64,000 nt of DNA, from contig NZ_JABXKL010000066.1 of NCBI RefSeq assembly GCF_017114995.1, positions 116,606 to 180,605 on the forward strand. Direction: 5' to 3'. The position numbers were made by a program, and so were the translations under genes. The notes beneath the pieces were generated by a model. The model searched no databases. It saw only the letters and a list, made by a program, of their open reading frames with translations, and was not told where the DNA came from. The stretch's first letter is position 1; each line of letters begins with the position of its first letter. Shown in pieces: positions 35,719 through 45,294 of the stretch. This DNA comes from Nostoc sp. NMS9. GTDB lineage: Bacteria; Cyanobacteriota; Cyanobacteriia; Cyanobacteriales; Nostocaceae.

Positions 35719-38568
35719 ATGTGGCGCAGATTCCAGGCTTTTATCCAACGTACTCGCAGCGTTTTGATTATTACTCCCAGCGTTGCCTTGACAGTTATAG
35801 TTGGGCAATCGTTGGGACTTTTCAATTTACCGGAATGGAAAATTCGTGACGAATGGGTTCGTCAGCGATCATCTGTAGCGATCGCAGATGAGATTGTGAT
35901 TGTCACAATCGATGAGCGCGATATCCAATCAGTACGTAAATGGCCAGTTCCAGACTGGGCACTGGCAAGATTACTAGAAAAAATCCGGGCGCAGCAGCCG
36001 AGAGCCATTGGCTTGGATCTCTATCGAGATTTACCGGAAGGAAGCGGACACGAGCAACTTGTTCAAGTCTTTCGCAACACTCCCAATTTAATCGGAGTTG
36101 AGAAAATTACTGGTGAACGCGTCAATCCCCCACCAGAATTGAAAAAACAGGATCGGGTAGGATTAGCAGATTTAGTGTTGGATGGCGATCGCTTTGTACG
36201 TCGTGCCCTCCTGACAGCTGAAGATACCAAAGAGAAAAACACCATTAAAGCCGGACTGGCAACCCTTGTAGCCCTAAAGTACCTCGAAGCTGAAAAAATT
36301 AGCTTAGAAAGCATTGACCCCCAACAGCAAAAGTTTCAGTTGGGTAAGGAAATTTACCTACCACTGCAAAATCAAGAAGCAGGTTATACCGATGCCGATT
36401 TAGGAGGCTATCAAATTCTGCTGAATTGGCATGGTTCAGAAGCAGCATTTCGGACAGTTGCGATGCGCGATGTGTTAGCAGGGAAAATTCCGGCAGATTT
36501 AATGCGCGATCGCATGGTATTTATTGGGTCAATTGCTTCCAGTACCAATGATTTCTTCAGCACACCCTTCTCTTCTTGGATATCTGCTCAAAAACCGACT
36601 CCAGGTGTGGTTGTTCATGCCAATATTGCTCATCAACTAGTACGAGGAGCAAAAACAGGAAAAGCCAGTCTACACGGTGTTTCTGGAATTTCTTTATCAC
36701 TCTGGATTGTTTTGTGGTCTGTTATTGGTTCTACAGGTAGTTGGTTGTTATCCAGTAGCAAGCTGCGGATTCCCGGCGGCAAAATTCTTTGGGCAACTGT
36801 AGGCATCAGTGGAGCCTGTATATGGGGTGGCTATGGAATGTTTTTGTATGGTGTTTTAATTCCGGTAACACCCACCTTAGCAGCGTTTATCGGTAGTGTG
36901 ATTGCAACAACTAATGCCTATAAACAGCGGAAGTTAGAAGAAACCAATCGCCAACTGGAAATTGCCAACAGTCAACTATTGGATTATTCCAAAACCCTAG
37001 AGACGAAAGTCGAAGAACGAACTCATGAATTAGTTGAGGCAAAGCAAGCTGCTGATGCTGCCAATCAGGCCAAGAGTGAGTTTCTCGCCAATATGAGCCA
37101 CGAACTACGCACACCTCTTAATGGCATCCTTGGTTTTGCCCAGGTACTAGAAGAATCGCCAAACATGACAGCTAAAAACCTAGAAGGAGTCAGCATTATC
37201 TACCAATGTGGCTCGCATCTTTTGATGCTGATCAATGACATTCTCGATCTCTCGAAGATAGAAGCGAGGAAATTAGATTTGGTTGTCACTAGTGTGCATC
37301 TGCCCAGTTTCTTACATGGTGTAACTGAGATTTGTGGTATCCGGGCTGAACAGAAAGGGATTGGGTTTAATATCTTAATTAGCGATCGCCTACCACTTGC
37401 CATTGAAGCTGATGAAAAACGGCTACGGCAAGTGTTAATTAACTTGCTGGGCAACGCGATCAAATTTACTGATAGCGGTAGCGTAACCTTTAAAGTAGAG
37501 GTACTGGATACTGGGGACTGGGGACACAAGGAAAATCAATGCCCAATGCCCGATGACGCCAGTCGCCTCAAGTCGGGAAACCCGCCCACGGCGCTGGCTC
37601 CCCAATGCCCAATGCCCAAGATTCGTTTTCAAATTGAAGATACGGGTATTGGGATGTCACCAGACCAACTGGAAAAAATCTTTTTGCCCTTTGAGCAAGT
37701 GGGTGAAGCAGGGCAACGATCTGAAGGTACTGGCTTGGGATTGGCAATTAGCCAAAGAATTGCGGCATTGATGGGGAGCCAAATTCAGGTGCAGAGTCAC
37801 CTGGGCGAAGGAAGTCTGTTTTGGCTGGATTTGACAGTATCAGTACCACTCGCTCATGACTGGCGTGGAGGAGCGATGTCTACGACGGACTACGCGCCAA
37901 CTCCCCAGAAAATTATTGGGATTCAGGGTAGTGCGCCTCAGATTCTGATTGTCGATGACGATCGCAACCACTGTTCTATGTTAACCAGTCTGCTGCAAGA
38001 AATTGGCTGTCGAACCTTAGAAGCGACCGATGGCAAACATGGGCTACAGGTGGCAATTGAACACAATCCAGATGTGATTCTACTCGATTTAGCCATGCCC
38101 AACATGGATGGTTTTGAGCTAATGGTTCACCTGCAAGCGAATCCACAAACCAGTTCTATTCCCATTATCGTCTCTAGTGCCAGCGTCTTTGAGTCAAATC
38201 GTCAGCGGAGTTTAGAGGCAGGAGCAACAGCATTCCTACCCAAACCTCTCCAGATTGACGAACTACTCAATAGACTGCGATCGCTCTTGGGAGTGGAATG
38301 GATTTATACCGAATCTTCGCCTCCCAAAGGTGAGCAGATTACTGGGAGTGAATGGGTACTACCATCCCAAGATGTTTTGCAACAACTCTATCATTTGGCA
38401 ATGATGGGAGATATCTCAGCGATTGAGGGAATGTTAAAAGAACTAATTGAGCAAAATAGTCAACTAACTCCCTTCGCGACAGAGTTAAGCAAACTCACTG
38501 CCAATTTCCAAACCGGAAAAATCCGTAAGTTACTCAAATCATTTGTCACAACGGAGTTACATCCATGA
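35719..38568 (+). CDS. CHASE2 hybrid sensor histidine kinase/response regulator
   Basis: Membrane sensor of 949 residues. It has a CHASE2 extracytoplasmic domain (about 35-310; EIVIVTIDERDIQSVRKWP), then about three transmembrane helices (315-405) and a coiled coil. The HisKA domain carries phospho-acceptor His461 (FLANMSHELRTPLNGIL). The HATPase domain has DEKRLRQVLINLLGNAIKFT and IEDTGIGMSPDQ. A receiver domain with Asp790 (VILLDLAMPNMDGF) and a C-terminal helical extension complete it. The HATPase domain contains an in-frame insertion of dispersed repeats. ATG is used; a TTG five codons earlier is possible. It overlaps the next kinase gene by 4 bp (ATGA). Confidence 0.9.
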   Translation: MWRRFQAFIQRTRSVLIITPSVALTVIVGQSLGLFNLPEWKIRDEWVRQRSSVAIADEIVIVTIDERDIQSVRKWPVPDWALARLLEKIRAQQPRAIGLDLYRDLPEGSGHEQLVQVFRNTPNLIGVEKITGERVNPPPELKKQDRVGLADLVLDGDRFVRRALLTAEDTKEKNTIKAGLATLVALKYLEAEKISLESIDPQQQKFQLGKEIYLPLQNQEAGYTDADLGGYQILLNWHGSEAAFRTVAMRDVLAGKIPADLMRDRMVFIGSIASSTNDFFSTPFSSWISAQKPTPGVVVHANIAHQLVRGAKTGKASLHGVSGISLSLWIVLWSVIGSTGSWLLSSSKLRIPGGKILWATVGISGACIWGGYGMFLYGVLIPVTPTLAAFIGSVIATTNAYKQRKLEETNRQLEIANSQLLDYSKTLETKVEERTHELVEAKQAADAANQAKSEFLANMSHELRTPLNGILGFAQVLEESPNMTAKNLEGVSIIYQCGSHLLMLINDILDLSKIEARKLDLVVTSVHLPSFLHGVTEICGIRAEQKGIGFNILISDRLPLAIEADEKRLRQVLINLLGNAIKFTDSGSVTFKVEVLDTGDWGHKENQCPMPDDASRLKSGNPPTALAPQCPMPKIRFQIEDTGIGMSPDQLEKIFLPFEQVGEAGQRSEGTGLGLAISQRIAALMGSQIQVQSHLGEGSLFWLDLTVSVPLAHDWRGGAMSTTDYAPTPQKIIGIQGSAPQILIVDDDRNHCSMLTSLLQEIGCRTLEATDGKHGLQVAIEHNPDVILLDLAMPNMDGFELMVHLQANPQTSSIPIIVSSASVFESNRQRSLEAGATAFLPKPLQIDELLNRLRSLLGVEWIYTESSPPKGEQITGSEWVLPSQDVLQQLYHLAMMGDISAIEGMLKELIEQNSQLTPFATELSKLTANFQTGKIRKLLKSFVTTELHP
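37505..37620. repeat. Dispersed repeats inserted in frame in the kinase ATPase domain
   Basis: The insert has two runs of AATGCCCAATGCCC heptamer sequence flanking a GC-rich palindromic repeat (GTCGGGAAACCCGCC, 37573-37590 region). It codes for about 38 extra residues (GDWGHKENQCPMPDDASRLK and on) between strand SVTFKVEVLDT and the G1 box IRFQIEDTG. The same heptamer occurs in intergenic regions at 35.5 and 43.8 kb. Confidence 0.8.
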
Positions 38569-39866
38569 TCGCTGTTTCTATCTCGAAACCCATACATATT
38601 CTATTAGTGGATGACAATCCAAACAATCTCAAGGTGCTATCTGAAGCAATTCAGAGGTGTGGCTGGAAAGCCCTCATGGCAACAGATGGAGAGTCAGCGA
38701 TTGAACAAACAGAATATGCTCATCCCGATCTGATTCTCTTAGATGTGATGATGGCAGGTATTGATGGATTTGAAACTTGTCGCAGACTGAAAAACAATCC
38801 GATCACTCAGAATATTCCAGTAATTTTCATGACTGCCCTATCCGATTCTACAGACAAGGTGGCGGGATTGGAAATAGGTGCAGTTGACTACATTACCAAA
38901 CCCTTCCAACACGAAGAAGTCATTGCCCGTTTAAAGTTACACCTAAAAATTTCCCATCTCACTCGCACACTAGAAGAACGCGTGCAAGAACGCACCGCAG
39001 AATTAACTCAATCTTTACAACAGTTACAGCAAACCCAACTACAAATGATCCAGAGTGAGAAAATGTCCACATTAGGGCAGTTGGTTGCAGGTATTGGTCA
39101 TGAGATTAATAATCCGGTTGGTTTTGTTGGCGGAAATTTATCTTATATTGAGGAACATGTAAATAATCTACTTCGCCTGGTGAGCCTGCAACAGCAAAAG
39201 CTAACGCAGTCAGACTCGGAAATTCAAGAGCTTCTTGAAGAAATCGACTTGGAGTATCTGGCAGAGGATCTACCGAAACTACTGGCATCAATGCACCAGG
39301 GAATTACCCGTCTTAAAGAGATCAGTCTCTCTTTGAGAACTTTTACTCGCGCAGATATTTCATCTCAGGTGGAGTTTCAGATTCACGAAGGAATTGATAG
39401 CACCTTAATGCTGTTGAAACATCGACTCAAAGGCAATGGCGATCGCACTAAAATCCAGGTTGTCACACAATACGGTGAGTTACCTCCAATCAGTTGCTAT
39501 CCCGGACAACTGAACCAGGTGTTCATGAATATCATCGCCAATGCCATTGATGCATTTGATGAACTCCATCAAAACAATTCCGATCCAGAGATTGCTGCTT
39601 GCGAGAATATCATCACCATTACCACATCGGTTAATCCCCAGCAACAAACCGTCACAATTTGCATCCAAGATAACGGCCCCGGTATGCTTACTGAGGTGCA
39701 ATCTCGAATTTTTGAGCAATCTTTCACAACCAAGCCCGTGGGTAAGGGAACTGGGCTGGGATTAGCGATCAGCTACCAAATTATTGTTGACAAACACAAC
39801 GGACAAGTCAACTGCTTGTCAGTACGTGGTGAGGGGACAAAATTTATTATTACCCTGCCTATGTAA
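38565..39866 (+). CDS. Response regulator-histidine kinase (REC-HisKA-HATPase)
   Basis: Cytoplasmic two-component protein of 433 residues. An N-terminal receiver has phospho-acceptor Asp60 (DLILLDVMMAGIDGF) and Lys in YITKPFQ. A coiled coil follows (LEERVQERTAELTQSLQQLQ). The kinase core has the H-box GQLVAGIGHEINNPVGFVGG, N-box NQVFMNIIANAIDAF and G boxes IQDNGPGM and GKGTGLGLAIS. Start overlaps the stop of the CHASE2 kinase (ATGA), so the two are co-translated and probably form one phosphorelay, with this receiver as target of the upstream hybrid kinase. No DNA-binding output domain is present in either. Confidence 0.92.
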   Translation: MIAVSISKPIHILLVDDNPNNLKVLSEAIQRCGWKALMATDGESAIEQTEYAHPDLILLDVMMAGIDGFETCRRLKNNPITQNIPVIFMTALSDSTDKVAGLEIGAVDYITKPFQHEEVIARLKLHLKISHLTRTLEERVQERTAELTQSLQQLQQTQLQMIQSEKMSTLGQLVAGIGHEINNPVGFVGGNLSYIEEHVNNLLRLVSLQQQKLTQSDSEIQELLEEIDLEYLAEDLPKLLASMHQGITRLKEISLSLRTFTRADISSQVEFQIHEGIDSTLMLLKHRLKGNGDRTKIQVVTQYGELPPISCYPGQLNQVFMNIIANAIDAFDELHQNNSDPEIAACENIITITTSVNPQQQTVTICIQDNGPGMLTEVQSRIFEQSFTTKPVGKGTGLGLAISYQIIVDKHNGQVNCLSVRGEGTKFIITLPM

Positions 39867-40122
39867 TTTAATATACATTGATTTTATAAAAAATTCGGCA
39901 ACTCTACATAACTACACTCGATTTAGCCTATAACCTGAGTAAAACCAGATTCACTTCTCTTTAAATTTTCTTTACGAATCAGCTCTAAAGGTTGCACCTG
40001 ATTTTATTGATTATTTGGAAGTTTACAAGGGGGATGCCGAAATACGTGGCAAATGGGACACGTTGTAAAGAATTATTAAAACACTTGCTTTAATATCCCT
40101 TATGGGGTGGGTATCTAGTTAT

Positions 40123-40641
40123 TCAGATTGCTCCAAGGTCATGCAACGCCCGTTCAGTAATCATTTGGATGTATTCAGACTTGGCATCAGTGTATGCTTG
40201 GCGGTTCGACGCGAACTTCTGCGCAAGTTCAAGCTTCAGTCGTGCATATCTATGCGCTTCATCGGAATGTTTGATCAGGTAGTCACGAAACGATAGGTGA
40301 CGACGGAGTTCCTTGCTATCGCGTGGGCAGACATAGAGGTGGTGGCGCGGTGTGTTCGATGGACAGAGAAAGGCTTCGCGCCCTTCGATGCCGAGATCGC
40401 CCTCATGCACATATCCAAGGGTGGCGAGCGCAAGGGTAGTAGCTCTAATATAGGCAGTCGATGCCACCACTACATCCATATCAATGATTGGCTTGGCAGC
40501 AAGTCCAGGCACGGATGTGCTGCCAACATGTTCGATAGCTAAAGCTAAGTCGCCGAGAACTTCAGCCACGGGAGTTTTCAGCTTAAAGAAGAGCGAGGGC
40601 CAGTTGGGATCATATTCAACAATGACGATCTGTTCAGGCAT
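40123..40641 (-). CDS. GrpB family (UPF0157) nucleotidyltransferase-like protein
   Basis: A 172-residue protein with the GrpB pattern: IVEYDPNWPSLFFKLK, then the nucleotidyltransferase-like signature IEHVGSTSVPGLAAKPIIDMDVVV, and HHLYVCPRDSKELRRHLSFRD with downstream KLELA. Members resemble the nucleotidyltransferase fold, but substrates are mostly unknown. The gene appears more GC-rich than its surroundings and stands alone on this strand, next to a Tn3-type remnant, so acquisition by transfer is possible. Confidence 0.88.
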   Translation of the reverse strand: MPEQIVIVEYDPNWPSLFFKLKTPVAEVLGDLALAIEHVGSTSVPGLAAKPIIDMDVVVASTAYIRATTLALATLGYVHEGDLGIEGREAFLCPSNTPRHHLYVCPRDSKELRRHLSFRDYLIKHSDEAHRYARLKLELAQKFASNRQAYTDAKSEYIQMITERALHDLGAI

Positions 40642-40705
40642 GAAGTGTCACTTCCTAATAAACATTATGTGACTTTGATCAAAATTACTCAGACACTTAG
40701 CTGTT

Positions 40706-41044
40706 GTGCGAGTATATGAATCAGCCAGCGTAATGGATAACCCTGCCGACTTAATTAATGTTGTCATTAGTGAATTAATTAAACACCACTATGAATTACC
40801 AGGTTTTTATACTTTAGACCGATTAGTGCGTCGGGTACGTTATCTTGTCAATCAAAAAATATTTAATCTTGTCATTAGCCAACTAGATAACGAGTATATT
40901 CAGCGCTTAGATGACCTGTTAGATAGTCACCCAGCAGTTAGCCGCAGCCCATATAATGACCTGAAGCAGCTTCCCAAGCGTCCCACACGAAATTCAATGC
41001 GATCGCAGTTAACGGCACTAAAAATACCTTTTGAAATTTATTAA
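40706..41044 (+). pseudogene. Tn3-family transposase fragment (DUF4158 region)
   Basis: About 105 codons match the N-terminal DUF4158 part of Tn3-type TnpA, including LIKHHYELPGFYTLDRLVRR, YIQRLDDLLDSHPAVSRSPY and LKQLPKRPTRNSM. A complete TnpA has about 1000 residues; here the beginning and the whole catalytic part are missing, and no inverted repeats or resolvase are seen nearby. It is a decayed insertion next to the GrpB gene and the 21-bp array. Confidence 0.75.
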
Positions 41045-41103
41045 TTTAATTTTTCAAGTTACAAAAATATTGTGGATACTCGATTGCGCGACTCTTAACC
41101 CAC

Positions 41104-41271
41104 GAACTTCGACCTTTTTACTCGGAAGTTCAACCTTTGAACTCGGAACTTCGACCTTTTTACTCGAAACTTCGACCTTTTTACTCGGAACTTCGACCTT
41201 TTTACTCGGAACTTCGACCTTTTTACTCGAAACTTGAGCTTCAGAACTCGGAATTTGAGCTTTAGAACTCG
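41104..41271. repeat. 21-bp tandem repeat array (8 units)
   Basis: Eight head-to-tail units of 21 bp, consensus ACTTCGACCTTTTTACTCG with variants, followed by one decayed unit. Because 21 is divisible by three, both strands stay open and spell heptads (SKKVEVP on minus, TSTFLLG on plus). No ribosome site or family match supports translation. Confidence 0.9.
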
Positions 41272-41422
41272 AAACGTCAAATTCTACACTCAAACTCCGA
41301 GTTTCTAAGCTCTAACTTTCAACCTCTTAAGCAAAATTGCCGATAGATTTTCTGCACTATTGATGCTTATGGCTGCACTTTTCCAGATAGATTTACAGAC
41401 GAAATTGCGCCTTCATCAATTT

Positions 41423-43099
41423 TTAGTTTCTACCTTTGAAAGAGTTTAGCCATTCTTGAACTTGCTCTCGTGCAATATCGCGCCCTCCAAGACCAAAAGC
41501 TAGGGCAATAGCAACTGCGATCGCACCTAGTAAAAGTCCAAAAGCTAAATTCACAATATCACTGGCAACTCCTATCTGTTGCAGTGCCATTGCAGAAACT
41601 AAGGCAATAATTGCAATCCGCGCCACTTGTCCCAAAATCTGGGCTTGGCGCTCGCCAGAACTGGTAATGATGTTAAAAGCCAGATTTGCCAGGAATAAGC
41701 CAATGGCAAAGATCACCAATCCTGCCAAAATCCGCCCGAATATAATCACAATCCCAGACACTAATGCTGTCAAGGCTGGAATATTCAAGATATTCACCGC
41801 CGCCACTGTGGCAAACAGCATGATCCCCACTAAGGCAACAATGCCTACAATTTCCGATGGAGTACGGGTTGTAATCGGCTCAACTGTTGGTTCTGTGGAA
41901 ATGACGATTCGTCTGCTGGGTGTTGTCAGACCCAAAATAGTGAAAATGTTATTAAACCCTAAATTGGTGAGGATACTTGTAACCAAGTCCGCAATAAACC
42001 GCCCGACGAAATAGGCAACAATCAAAATTGCCACGGCTGTAAAGATGGCAGGTATGGCGTTGAGAACCTGTTGCAGCATGGCGATCGCGGGTATTGATAT
42101 CGCATCAATTCGCAAGGCATTGAGTGCTGCGATCGCTACAGGAATCAAAATCAAAACATAGACAATTGTGCCGATAATACTCGATAGAGGTTGCACCCCC
42201 GCACTTGCAGATAATCCCAACCGACTACCTAAATGGTCAAGACCAGTTGTCGCCAGCAAGTTCGTCACAATCCGCCGGACTACATTAGCGATGAACCAGC
42301 CAACTACAGCAATCAAGATCGCCGCTAAAATGTTCGGCAGAATTAGCAGAACTTCTGTAATTAGAGCTTGTACTGGTTGTAGAGCCTGCCTGAGTCCGAG
42401 AGTATCTAAAACTGGGGCGAGAAACAGTAAAAATATAAACCAATACAGAGCATTGCCTATCGTCTCACTCAAAGACAGCTGATTCAGGCTGGGTGCTCTG
42501 TCTTCTGGTTCTGGATTCAAACGCTCATCTAGGTTAAATGCCTGTAACGAGCGCACAGTGATAATCTTCACAATGGTCGCCAAAAACCAGGCTGTTGCCA
42601 AAAGGATTCCTGCACCAACCAACTTTGGCAAAAAGCCAATAAGTTGATTGAGGAAATTATTGAGGGGTTGAGAGGCTATTTCCAGATCCAACGTCTGTAA
42701 AACAGCTACCGCAGTTAACAGGATAATGCTCCAAAAGACCAAGCTGGAGATTAATTTCTCCACTTGGGGAACATCTTGACGACCCGTTACCCCAGCGGCA
42801 ATGCGGTTATCTATGTTTGTGCGCTTGAGGATTCCTTGCGTCAGTGCCGCTGCGATCGCTGCAATGAGCCAACCTACTAGTAAGATTGCTACCGCCCCTA
42901 AAAGACGAGGCGTAAACAGAATCAACTGTTGAACAATACCTTGCACATCAGCGATTCCTTGATTCACTGCTGGTTGTATTGGTTGCAGGCTGGGCGATGA
43001 TTGTGCCAAAAATTGCTGCACCCTTGAGGATAAACCAACCCCGTAGGCGTAGCCCGTCGTAGACATCACCTGGGTTATTTCTTGCCAAGTTGTGTTCAT
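41423..43099 (-). CDS. Mechanosensitive channel-like protein with TM-helix repeats
   Basis: Integral membrane protein of 558 residues, with about ten hydrophobic segments. Several repeats share the pattern of the conserved TM_helix family (PF05552): ILLVGWLIAAIAAALTQGIL, IAVVGWFIANVVRRIVTNLL, ILIVAYFVGRFIADLVTSIL and GLFLANLAFNIIT. Such CmpX-like proteins are related to small-conductance mechanosensitive channels but lack the cytosolic MscS vestibule, as here. The N-terminal segment MSTTGYAYG is encoded by a dispersed repeat (43039-43066). Gating is unproven. Confidence 0.85.
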   Translation of the reverse strand: MNTTWQEITQVMSTTGYAYGVGLSSRVQQFLAQSSPSLQPIQPAVNQGIADVQGIVQQLILFTPRLLGAVAILLVGWLIAAIAAALTQGILKRTNIDNRIAAGVTGRQDVPQVEKLISSLVFWSIILLTAVAVLQTLDLEIASQPLNNFLNQLIGFLPKLVGAGILLATAWFLATIVKIITVRSLQAFNLDERLNPEPEDRAPSLNQLSLSETIGNALYWFIFLLFLAPVLDTLGLRQALQPVQALITEVLLILPNILAAILIAVVGWFIANVVRRIVTNLLATTGLDHLGSRLGLSASAGVQPLSSIIGTIVYVLILIPVAIAALNALRIDAISIPAIAMLQQVLNAIPAIFTAVAILIVAYFVGRFIADLVTSILTNLGFNNIFTILGLTTPSRRIVISTEPTVEPITTRTPSEIVGIVALVGIMLFATVAAVNILNIPALTALVSGIVIIFGRILAGLVIFAIGLFLANLAFNIITSSGERQAQILGQVARIAIIALVSAMALQQIGVASDIVNLAFGLLLGAIAVAIALAFGLGGRDIAREQVQEWLNSFKGRN

Positions 43100-43360
43100 G
43101 GTTTTCGGGAATTATGCTTAAGTATTCGCCCCAAACACTGAGTCAGTGTTTTGCCTATCAATTTACCAGTAAAAACATACATATTTACTCATATTTGATT
43201 TAATATACGGGCATTGGGTATGGGAAAGAGGAGGCAGAAGGCAGAAGTTCTTTAATTTCGAATTTTGAATTGATTTCTTCCCTGCCCCCCTGCTCCCCCA
43301 TGTCCCACTTTGCTGAATTTTGCGTTACTCTAATTGCAGCAACAGCATCAAAGATGTGGA

Positions 43361-43810
43361 ATGTCCCAAGTTTTGGAACAATCGATTCAAATTAATGCTA
43401 CAGCTACGGTGGTGGAGCGCTGTATTAGCGATTTAGCTCTCATGCACCGTTGGCTCAACCCCGTTCTCCGTTGCGAACCTGTGGGCGAAGCTTGGAGTAC
43501 CGATGTCGGCAGTAAAAGTCGTTTTATTATTCAAATTCCTCTACTAAAACCCACCTTGAATAGCGTAGTTGTAGAACGACAACCGGGTTTAGTAGTTTGG
43601 GAATTTCAGGGATTTTTTCAAGGGCGTGATCGCTGGGAATGTCAACCCACAGAAAAGGGAACGCTTCTACTCAACTGCTTTGAGTACAATATCCCTAACC
43701 CCTTAATTAGTTGGGGCTTCAACACTTTTGCTGCATCTTGGACAAAAGAAGATATGCAAGCCCAGCTACGTCGCCTCAAACGAGTCGCAGAAGAACAAAA
43801 TAATTCGTAA
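43361..43810 (+). CDS. SRPBCC (START-like) family protein
   Basis: A 149-residue lipid/ligand-binding fold protein, starting MSQVLEQSIQINATATVVER, which is the usual strand and first helix of the polyketide cyclase/START-like family. It continues with SKSRFIIQIPLL, VVWEFQGFFQGRDRWECQPT and a long C-terminal helix (TKEDMQAQLRRLKRVAEE). Ligand is unknown. The internal ATG is preferred to a TTG nine codons upstream. The stop codon is followed directly by a heptamer array. Confidence 0.83.
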   Translation: MSQVLEQSIQINATATVVERCISDLALMHRWLNPVLRCEPVGEAWSTDVGSKSRFIIQIPLLKPTLNSVVVERQPGLVVWEFQGFFQGRDRWECQPTEKGTLLLNCFEYNIPNPLISWGFNTFAASWTKEDMQAQLRRLKRVAEEQNNS

Positions 43811-43859
43811 TTGGGCATTGGGCATTGGGCATTGGGCATTGGGCATTGGGCATTGGGCA
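43811..43859. repeat. Heptamer array TTGGGCA x7
   Basis: Seven perfect copies of TTGGGCA begin on the base after the SRPBCC stop codon. The same heptamer occurs in two copies at 35.5 kb and inside the CHASE2 kinase gene. Confidence 0.95.
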
Positions 43860-43901
43860 TGGTTATTCTCCTTGTCCCCTTATCCTCCCACTCCCCACTC
43901 C

Positions 43902-44723
43902 CTACTCCCTACCCAATTCGGTAAGTAGCCGCCGAATCATAGATGCATCCTCGGCTTCAGGAACTTTTGCTAAATAATTTTGTAAGTCGTCTACGGCTTG
44001 GGGGTAGTAACCGAGTTGATAGTAGATCAAACCGCGATCGCGCAATTCTAAAGTTAAACCAGGAAACAGCAACAAAATTCGTTCAACTGCTGCCAACGTT
44101 TTTTCTAACTCTTGCTGTTTGAGGTAAATAAATTTTAAATTTGTCAACATCCGGGCCAAAAATTGCCGATTACTAACTACAGCTAAAAATTCTGGTTGTA
44201 GCGTCACAGGTTGCTGATAAAGTTGAGACAGCCGTTCCTCGCAATCTTGGGCAAATATTATTTCACCGCCATTGAAAGCATCCACAAAAATCTCTATATC
44301 GGGAATATCTGGGCGGATCAGGAAATGTCCCGGCATCCCTATACCCACCATCGGAAAATCAATCCGTCGAGCAACTTCCAGGTAAACCAGCGCTAAGGTA
44401 ATGGGAATCCCCAATCGGCGAGCGATTACATCATTGAAAAAGCTGTTGCGTGGGTCGTAATAGTAAATTTTATTACCAGAAAATTTTAAATCTTCGTAGA
44501 GATACTGATTAATAGTTTGAACTATCCGCAAAGGATATCGTGAAGAAGGTAGGCGTTCTTGAAGCTCCCATGCCATTGTATCAAGGGTGTTGAGATATTC
44601 CTCTGGATCTAGGTTGGGATATTCTTCTTGGGCAATGTACAAAGCTGCCTTTGCTAGGTCAATGTGCTCGTCAGGCTGCTGAATCTCCTGATAAAAATAT
44701 TGTCGTGCTGACGAGAAATTCAT
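43902..44723 (-). CDS. SirB1 family protein (transglutaminase-like plus TPR)
   Basis: A 273-residue protein of the SirB1 family. The N-terminal transglutaminase-like region has LNTLDTMAWELQERL, YYDPRNSFFNDVIARRLGIP and the conserved IGMPGHFLIR and FVDAFNGGEI stretches. TPR-like helices end it (RGLIYYQLGYYPQAVDDLQ). A catalytic Cys is not obvious at the usual position (RNSFFNDV), as is common in this family. Function is unknown; it is widely conserved in cyanobacteria. Confidence 0.88.
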   Translation of the reverse strand: MNFSSARQYFYQEIQQPDEHIDLAKAALYIAQEEYPNLDPEEYLNTLDTMAWELQERLPSSRYPLRIVQTINQYLYEDLKFSGNKIYYYDPRNSFFNDVIARRLGIPITLALVYLEVARRIDFPMVGIGMPGHFLIRPDIPDIEIFVDAFNGGEIIFAQDCEERLSQLYQQPVTLQPEFLAVVSNRQFLARMLTNLKFIYLKQQELEKTLAAVERILLLFPGLTLELRDRGLIYYQLGYYPQAVDDLQNYLAKVPEAEDASMIRRLLTELGRE

Positions 44724-45294
44724 AAGCTGTTGCTCGGTGGAGGTGCGAGGATGAAGCCGCAGGTACGCCCAATTCAGGCATCGCGGCTTGGCTAAAAACT
44801 GTTTTTGTATCTATCTTTATCTTATGGATATTCAGAAGTTTTGGAAATGTAGTTTATGGATAGCTTGATATATATCTATTACTAACTAACTTTTAGTAAA
44901 TGCTGCGTTGGTGATGTCTTCTATGGGCTGTAACCACGCAAAGCACATGACGTAATACAAATATGCATTATTTCTAAGACCAAAGTTAGATATCAAAATA
45001 TCTAGCTTTTTGCTTGCAAGTGTAAATATTTAGAGAATTTAAAATAATGGTATTTTTTGCTACAGTACATAAAAATCAGGGCGATCGCATCTGAAAAATG
45101 AGATTAGGATAAACTTGAGCATATTCTGTCAATCTGGTCAAGATGAGGACTACAACCACAACCGCCAAACTCCTTTTTAAGGAATTACTAAGAGAGTTAT
45201 GTCCCCGTCCGATGCTAGAGTGAAAGGTGACATTTCTTATTCTTATGTCTTCTCCGACCTTATCTGAAATCTAGCTTCACTCATTAGGCGCAGC
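44724..45294. other. Intergenic region upstream of the ATP synthase beta gene
   Basis: No gene supported. The long leader probably carries the divergent promoters of the SirB1 gene and the atpD-atpC operon, but I see no confident -35/-10 pair. A small hairpin AAGCCGC / GCGGCTT lies at about 44753-44789. Confidence 0.4.

Noticed and set aside
41031..41293. Heptad-repeat proteins on both strands of the 41-kb array
   Set aside because: Same reason: period divisible by three keeps frames open; no gene signals.
44724..45294. Riboswitch or structured leader before atpD
   Set aside because: No recognisable conserved fold; only a 7-bp hairpin far from the start codon.
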